Assembly (NCBI RefSeq): GCF_003201875.1
Contig: NZ_QJKD01000022.1
Coordinates: 1 to 64,000, forward strand
Direction: 5' to 3'
From: Hungatella effluvii
GTDB lineage: Bacteria; Bacillota; Clostridia; Lachnospirales; Lachnospiraceae
Length of the DNA: 64,000 nucleotides
A program made the position numbers and the translations under genes. Position 1 is the stretch's first letter. The number at the start of each line of letters is the position of its first letter. Positions 59,801 through 64,000 of this stretch are shown here, one piece after another. A model generated the notes under the pieces. The model was not told the DNA's origin. It did not search any database and saw only the letters and a list, made by a program, of their open reading frames with translations.

Positions 59801-61204
59801 TTATTCTGCGCTTTCTGAAAGCGCCTGCGTAATTATATTTTTCATAATGTCTTTTGTCAGCGCGCCGCTTGCGTAGCCGATGACGCGTCCTTCACGATCA
59901 ATCATGAACGTGGTTGGGAATGCTGTTATATAGTATTGTAACAGAACATCACCTGTCGTGTCCATAAGTGTAGGATAAGAATATCCGTTATCCTCCATAA
60001 ACTTTGTCACTTCTTCTATAGTTTTGTCATTATTGTTCGGATTATCCTTCGTTTTTGGATTTGCCACGCTTAAAATGATAAGATCCTCTGAATTCTCTCC
60101 GTATTCCTTATAAAGTGCCTCGATATCAGGCATCTCCTCGCGGCATGGCGGACACCAGGTCGCCCAGAAATTTAAAAATACGACTTTTCCCTTATAATCC
60201 GAAAGTTTATGTTCTTCTCCGAACTGATCCACCAGAGTGAAATCGGGAGCTTCCACACGGTCCGATGTATCCGGAAGACTGCTCTCTGTCTCGCCGGCAG
60301 CCGCGCTTTCGCTAACCTGTCCGTTATCCCCGCTCTGTCCCGCGCTCTGATCCTGATTCTGATCGTTATCAGCCGGACTCTGCGTCTCGGTCCGCGGCGC
60401 CGTCTCTCTGCTGTCAGGAACACCATCCCCGCCGCCCGAAGGCGCCTGGGACTCGGTCACGGTCTGGCCGCCCACGCCAAAGCTTGATAAGTACCCGGTA
60501 ATTCCGTTCATCCAGCCGGTAAACATCATAACGCCCATAGCGATCATCAGCACGCCGCCGGCCTTTGTCGTGTACTTCACTACATTCTGATGCTTCTTAA
60601 AGAAATCGAGCACCGATCCGGTAAACAGTCCCACTGCCAGAAACGGAATGACGAAGCCCAGCGTATAGACGCCGATCAGTAAAAATCCGGTTCCCTGGGA
60701 GGTTGCCGAGGAAGCCATCAAAAGAACGCTTGCAAGCGCAGGTCCCACACAGGGAGTCCATGCGAAGCTGAAGGTAAAGCCGAGAACTAATGCCAGAAGC
60801 GGGTTCATCGCCAGCTGATTCAGCCGGAAAGGAAGCCGGTGTTCCTGCCCCAGCACGGAGCTTCCGAACACACCCAGCTGGAATAATCCGAACAGGACGA
60901 CGATAATGCCGCCGATCCGTGCGAACAGGGTTCTGTTGCTGCCAAAGAACCGGCCCGCTGCCGTAAATCCAAAGCCCAGCAGGAAAAATGCAAAGCTGAC
61001 GCCGATTACGAAAAACAGCGTATTGATCATAACTTTTTTTCTCGAATACCGGACGCGTCCCTCTTCATCAACGGTCCTCGTTCCTCCTGCCAGATATCCG
61101 ATGTAAAGCGGTACAAGTGGCAGCACGCAGGGTGAGAAAAAGCTTAAAAGTCCCTGAATAAATACTGTAATTGCCGGTATTCCGACTTCGACTGAAAATC
61201 CCAT
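59801..61204 (-). CDS. CcdA-TlpA fusion: transmembrane thiol transporter with extracytoplasmic thioredoxin domain
   Basis: A 467-residue fusion. Residues 1-240 are a CcdA/DsbD-type six-span membrane domain with its two redox cysteines (Cys26 in FFSPCVLPLVP and Cys152 in FAWTPCVGPA). A disordered linker (about 245-318, rich in Ser/Gly/Gln/Asp) leads to a TlpA/ResA-type thioredoxin domain with WATWCPPC (Cys351, Cys354). The protein would carry electrons from cytoplasmic thioredoxin to extracytoplasmic disulfide substrates in one polypeptide. The gene is cotranscribed with trxA and preceded by a near-perfect sigma-A promoter with an operator-like repeat. Confidence 0.93.
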   Translation of the reverse strand: MGFSVEVGIPAITVFIQGLLSFFSPCVLPLVPLYIGYLAGGTRTVDEEGRVRYSRKKVMINTLFFVIGVSFAFFLLGFGFTAAGRFFGSNRTLFARIGGIIVVLFGLFQLGVFGSSVLGQEHRLPFRLNQLAMNPLLALVLGFTFSFAWTPCVGPALASVLLMASSATSQGTGFLLIGVYTLGFVIPFLAVGLFTGSVLDFFKKHQNVVKYTTKAGGVLMIAMGVMMFTGWMNGITGYLSSFGVGGQTVTESQAPSGGGDGVPDSRETAPRTETQSPADNDQNQDQSAGQSGDNGQVSESAAAGETESSLPDTSDRVEAPDFTLVDQFGEEHKLSDYKGKVVFLNFWATWCPPCREEMPDIEALYKEYGENSEDLIILSVANPKTKDNPNNNDKTIEEVTKFMEDNGYSYPTLMDTTGDVLLQYYITAFPTTFMIDREGRVIGYASGALTKDIMKNIITQALSESAE

Positions 61205-61224
61205 ATCGCCTCCTGAAAGTGTTA

Positions 61225-61289
61225 TTAACTGTAATTTTATTTGTTTCAGTTTGTACTGTTATTATAAAAGTTACAGTTAATATTGTCAA
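61225..61289 (-). promoter_or_regulatory. Sigma-A promoter with inverted-repeat operator for ccdA-trxA
   Basis: TTGACA (61284-61289), 17-base spacer, TATAAT (61261-61266) on the minus strand is a perfect consensus. A perfect 10-base inverted repeat, TTAACTGTAA (61225-61234) and TTACAGTTAA (61271-61280), has one arm inside the spacer and one downstream of the start site; further CAGT/ACTG half-sites lie between. Such a strong core promoter with a repeat suggests repression. Confidence 0.75.
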
Positions 61290-61326
61290 GTACTTTCGAA
61301 AAGTTTTTTAATTTATTTGTTTCCAT

Positions 61327-61590
61327 TCACGGCCCCGTCTGCCCTGCGCTGTCCGGTCTGGCCCTGCCGGTTGACGCGGCCGGATCATCCGGAACGTATT
61401 CCAGAATGTCTCCCGGCTGGCAGTCCAGCGCCCTGCAGATCGCCTCCAGCGTGGTAAAACGGACGGCTTTCGCCTTATTATTCTTCAGAATGGATAAGTT
61501 GGCCATGGTGATATCCACTTCGCCCGCAAGCTCCGTCAATCCCTTTTTCCTCTTTGCCATCATGACATCAAGATTTACTACAATCGCCAT
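61327..61590 (-). CDS. Small HTH transcriptional regulator (Cro/CI, YozG type)
   Basis: 87 residues. One helix-turn-helix domain (LTELAGEVDITMANLSILKN, FTTLEAICRALDCQPGDILE) of the YozG type. These regulators are usually encoded beside DUF2975 membrane proteins, as here (11 bases after the DUF2975 gene). The C-terminal 20 residues are low in complexity. Its target is unknown; the promoter with an inverted repeat just downstream (61225-61289) is a candidate. Confidence 0.9.
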   Translation of the reverse strand: MAIVVNLDVMMAKRKKGLTELAGEVDITMANLSILKNNKAKAVRFTTLEAICRALDCQPGDILEYVPDDPAASTGRARPDSAGQTGP

Positions 61591-61600
61591 TCTATCCCTC

Positions 61601-62047
61601 CTATATTGTCAAGTCGTTTTCCAGCTTGTACTGCACCGCCTTTTCAAACACCTGGCAGAGCACGATGGAAAAGAGTCCGGCAATGGCAAACACGATGATA
61701 ATGACAGCCGTCGCCGGAGTGAGTGATACCGGCAGGCGGATGATGGAGAGAAGCGCAATCATGAAACTGCATTTCCCCATCTTTTTAAGCGAACCGGCAT
61801 TTTCCATGACAAACGGATTATCCGTCAGGACAGTGAGAAACATCTTCCGCAGCTCCTTTATGATGAACAGCGCCATCACGCCGGAAGCCATATAGATCAC
61901 GCATTGAAACACATAGTATTTCCGGAAGCTCTCGATGTAATTCCCGAAAAAATAAAACAGCACCGGGATCGCTGCCGTCAGCACAATCCCGATATAAAAC
62001 ATGGCATCCAGCATATATTTTGTAAAACGAACCAGTTTCGTATTCAT
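61601..62047 (-). CDS. DUF2975 membrane protein
   Basis: ATG 62047 with AAGGAG upstream (frame open to 62116) gives 148 residues and four membrane helices (about 14-35, 47-68, 93-112, 118-138). The pattern FMALFIIKELRKMFLTVL-like segment and NPFVMENAGSLKKMGKCS is characteristic of the DUF2975 family. The function is unknown. It forms a conserved pair with the HTH gene. Confidence 0.85.
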   Translation of the reverse strand: MNTKLVRFTKYMLDAMFYIGIVLTAAIPVLFYFFGNYIESFRKYYVFQCVIYMASGVMALFIIKELRKMFLTVLTDNPFVMENAGSLKKMGKCSFMIALLSIIRLPVSLTPATAVIIIVFAIAGLFSIVLCQVFEKAVQYKLENDLTI

Positions 62048-62106
62048 AAAAGGCTCTCCTTCTTTCCGTTTCCGCTGCCGTTTTGGCGGCGGCTGTTTAT
62101 GAGGAA

Positions 62107-62136
62107 AGTTTATCACAGGGCAGAGGGGAATTGCAA
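62107..62136 (-). promoter_or_regulatory. Candidate promoter for the DUF2975-HTH pair
   Basis: TTGCAA (62131-62136), 18-base spacer, TAAACT (62107-62112) on the minus strand. Match is moderate. Confidence 0.4.
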
Positions 62137-62156
62137 CAGGTAAGAAATTATGGAAT

Positions 62157-62202
62157 CAAAAAAATCAGGAAGAAATCTGTCAAACAAGATTTCTTCCTGA
62201 TT
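62157..62202 (-). terminator. Terminator after the mupG-like gene
   Basis: A perfect 16-base inverted repeat (AATCAGGAAGAAATCT at 62163-62178, AGATTTCTTCCTGATT at 62187-62202) with an 8-base loop, followed on the minus strand by a run of seven T. Confidence 0.92.
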
Positions 62203-62206
62203 CTCA

Positions 62207-63277
62207 TCACTGTCCGTCAGCCGGACAGAGGTAAAATCCCAGCCCTTCCCTGATATACGGAAGGTATTTTCTGTCCTTCCCGGCCACCTGTCCGATCACA
62301 TTCACGCGCGGATCAGAAGGCATGTCAACCCTGGAAATTTCAAGCTCCCCCATGTACCGCAAATACGCTTCATTGGCAATACAGATATTTCCGGCCAGCC
62401 TCTGGTCAGAAAGATCTCCCGCTGTGTCTGCCGCGACGACCCGGTCCCTGCAGTTAAAACGGGATTCCTGGGATCGGATCACATATTCGCTGGAATCCGG
62501 CCGGTCATGATGGATTATCGCTCTCTCGAATTCATAACCGGGCAGTATATCCGCATGCAGGGCCACGTATCCCTTGCTCAGTGCAGCCACCTGCGTCCAT
62601 ACCTCCTCCGTCACATCGTTGTCGCCTACCAGAACAATATCGGAATCCGCCTGGTAAAGCTCCAGCATGTGAAGGAGCACCTCATCCCTGGAAAAACGGT
62701 GTTCCTCCACCGTGGGAAGGCCTTCACAGAGAGGGCCGCGCAGCCCGGCATTGCCCGGAACAAATGCCATCGTGGTAAAGCCGAGGATTTTGAGCCTTTG
62801 ATTCATCTCCTTTACGCGGTCAAGTGACAAACCGGTATATGGTTTCGGGTAGTAATTGTGGCAGGCGGCAAAGCGGGTAAAATCTGCCCCTGCCGCCGCC
62901 CAGTCCTGAATATCTTCCTGCGAAATCGTAGACGCGTTGAAAACAATATGAAATTTTTCTGAAAGCGCGACCGTTTTCTCTGCCGTAAATCCAAAGTCGA
63001 GACGGATATAAGTAATCCCCAGTGACAGCAGTTCATCGAAGGAGGTGCAGCCCAGCTTTTCTAAAGTTACCGGGCTGACATCGACAATCAGATTGATGCC
63101 GGCATCTCTGCACTGCTCTAAAAGCTTTCTGGCATCCCTTTTATAATCGATCCCCGTCTCCTCCGGGATATGCATGGAGGTAAACGCGTATCTGATGCCG
63201 GCTTTCTGTGCTTTCCTGATCATCGCCTCGTTCTTTTCCACGCCATTGCTGAAATAGAGTGAAATTCCTGTTTTCAT
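62207..63277 (-). CDS. mupG: MupG-like 6-phospho-N-acetylmuramidase (DUF871)
   Basis: TIM-barrel plus small C-terminal domain protein of the DUF871 family; MupG in Staphylococcus aureus cleaves imported MurNAc-6P-GlcNAc in cell-wall recycling. ATG 63277 (MKTGISLYFSNG) is the likely start, five bases after the EIIC stop; upstream starts to 63325 lie inside EIIC. Landmarks: GIRYAFTSMHIPEETGIDYK, DVSPVTLEKLG, RLDFGFTAEK, NASTISQEDI, CHNYYPKPYTGLS, PGNAGLRGPLCEGLPTVEEH. 356 residues. Coupling to a PTS EIIC matches the known pathway: uptake and phosphorylation, then hydrolysis. Confidence 0.88.
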   Translation of the reverse strand: MKTGISLYFSNGVEKNEAMIRKAQKAGIRYAFTSMHIPEETGIDYKRDARKLLEQCRDAGINLIVDVSPVTLEKLGCTSFDELLSLGITYIRLDFGFTAEKTVALSEKFHIVFNASTISQEDIQDWAAAGADFTRFAACHNYYPKPYTGLSLDRVKEMNQRLKILGFTTMAFVPGNAGLRGPLCEGLPTVEEHRFSRDEVLLHMLELYQADSDIVLVGDNDVTEEVWTQVAALSKGYVALHADILPGYEFERAIIHHDRPDSSEYVIRSQESRFNCRDRVVAADTAGDLSDQRLAGNICIANEAYLRYMGELEISRVDMPSDPRVNVIGQVAGKDRKYLPYIREGLGFYLCPADGQ

Positions 63278-63281
63278 AAAT

Positions 63282-64000
63282 TTATTCCCCATAGACTTCG
63301 TTGATCCGCTTCTCATCCACACCAAAGAACCAGGTCAGAATAAAACCGCCGGCATAAGCCGCAGCCATAGCGATAATATATGGAATCTGCTGTCCCGGTT
63401 TTACGATCAGCAGGCCGAACAGCCCCGATACCCCCTGAGATACGGTTCCCAAATGAAACAGCGCGGAGAGAACACCGCCGACACCGGCGCCTAAACAGGC
63501 GGTGATAAAGGACTTTCCAAGTGGAAGCGTTACCGCATACATGAGCGGCTCGCCCACGCCCAGGATACCTACCGGGATCGAATCGCGGATATAGCCTTTC
63601 AGCTTTTTATTCTTTGTCTTAAAGTAGAGAGCCAGGCCTGCGCCTACCTGTCCGCCGCCGGCCATCATCAGGATAGGAAGAAGGTAGTTGATGCCCTGCG
63701 TCGCGCCGGCCGGATCATTTAGCATGGCATGGATCGGCGTCAGCGCCTGATGAAGCCCGACCGCAACCAGTGGAAGGAAGCCTGCCGAGAGGATATATCC
63801 GCCCACAACACCGAGTTTTTCATATACAAATGTCAGCACAGTATAAATACCAGATGTCAGAGCCGCGCCGACCGGCTGTATGATCAGAAGAATCACAAGG
63901 CCGCCGATGATTAATACGAGCAGTGGACTGATAAACGTATCGATCAGATCAGGCATGATCTTACGGATGTGTTTCTCTAAGAATGCGAAAAATACGCCTG
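63282..64000 (-). CDS. PTS EIIC component, glucose/MurNAc type (5' truncated by window edge)
   Basis: The reading frame stays open through the window end; upstream of the first ATG (63956) the frame reads GVFFAFLEKHIRKIMPDLID, a typical EIIC segment, so the start lies outside. About six membrane spans are visible. Recognisable parts: HQALTPIHAMLNDPAGATQG, NYLLPILMMAGGGQVGAGLA, SIPVGILGVGEPLMYAVTLP, which carry the substrate region GEPLMYAV. Together with the MupG-like gene the substrate is probably a MurNAc-containing sugar. Confidence 0.88.
   Translation of the reverse strand, partial: GVFFAFLEKHIRKIMPDLIDTFISPLLVLIIGGLVILLIIQPVGAALTSGIYTVLTFVYEKLGVVGGYILSAGFLPLVAVGLHQALTPIHAMLNDPAGATQGINYLLPILMMAGGGQVGAGLALYFKTKNKKLKGYIRDSIPVGILGVGEPLMYAVTLPLGKSFITACLGAGVGGVLSALFHLGTVSQGVSGLFGLLIVKPGQQIPYIIAMAAAYAGGFILTWFFGVDEKRINEVYGE

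Overview
The window looks like chromosome of a motile Gram-positive Clostridia, most likely Lachnospiraceae (Lacrimispora/Enterocloster-like). The reasons are FliW-CsrA and FliY-type switch proteins, a DUF6470 gene inside the flgM-flgL cluster, choline/glucan-binding repeat surface proteins, a PD-(D/E)XK Rpn-family gene of the type abundant in Lachnospiraceae, and a Na+-type F-ATPase c subunit. Nearly every gene is on the minus strand, so transcription runs from high to low coordinates. Genus assignment is an inference from gene content only.

Layout, in transcription order. 64000-62207: 5'-truncated PTS EIIC gene plus a MupG-like 6-phospho-muramidase (muropeptide recycling). 62047-61327: DUF2975 membrane protein and a small HTH regulator. 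61204-59466: a CcdA-TlpA fusion and thioredoxin, behind a near-perfect sigma-A promoter that carries an inverted repeat. 59211-56846: a radical SAM/SPASM enzyme translationally coupled to a membrane protein whose cytoplasmic tail is (Cys-Ala)4-Gly-(Cys-Ala)4-GGGRAGC, a probable post-translational modification system. 56621-49413: complete ATP synthase operon (atpZ, atpI, atpB, E, F, H, A, G, D, C). 49220-48024: coiled-coil NlpC/P60 endopeptidase. 47940-45490: two tandem choline-binding-type surface proteins.

45231-23051: the first flagellar operon, driven by a sigma-A promoter at 45290-45318: fliE-F-G-H-I-J-K, flgD, a TIGR02530-type gene, flgE, flbD, motA, fliY2, flhA, fliA, flgF/G pair, fapA, a FliK-like gene, an FhlB-like gene, pilZ and a VanY-type carboxypeptidase. 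Then flagellin (22847-21372), with a CsrA consensus site on its ribosome binding site. The only plus-strand genes are an Rpn-family nuclease with an out-of-frame C-terminal ORF (20206-21215). Next come pyridoxamine kinase and an orphan ParA/ComFB pair. 17185-349: the second flagellar operon, from a near-consensus sigma-28 promoter at 17235-17261: flgM-N-K-L, DUF6470, fliW, csrA, a coiled-coil gene, fliD, fliS, flgB-C, motB, fliM, fliY1, fliO-P-Q-R, flhB and ftsE-ftsX.

Together the flagellar genes encode the basal body, export gate, motor, hook, filament, caps and chaperones, plus three regulatory circuits: FliA/FlgM, CsrA/FliW/flagellin, and c-di-GMP (PilZ). No chemotaxis genes, flhF, flhG or fliL were seen in the window. 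The two most interesting loci are the Cys-Ala-tail/radical SAM pair and the Rpn gene with a canonical -1 slippery heptamer just upstream of an internal start codon.
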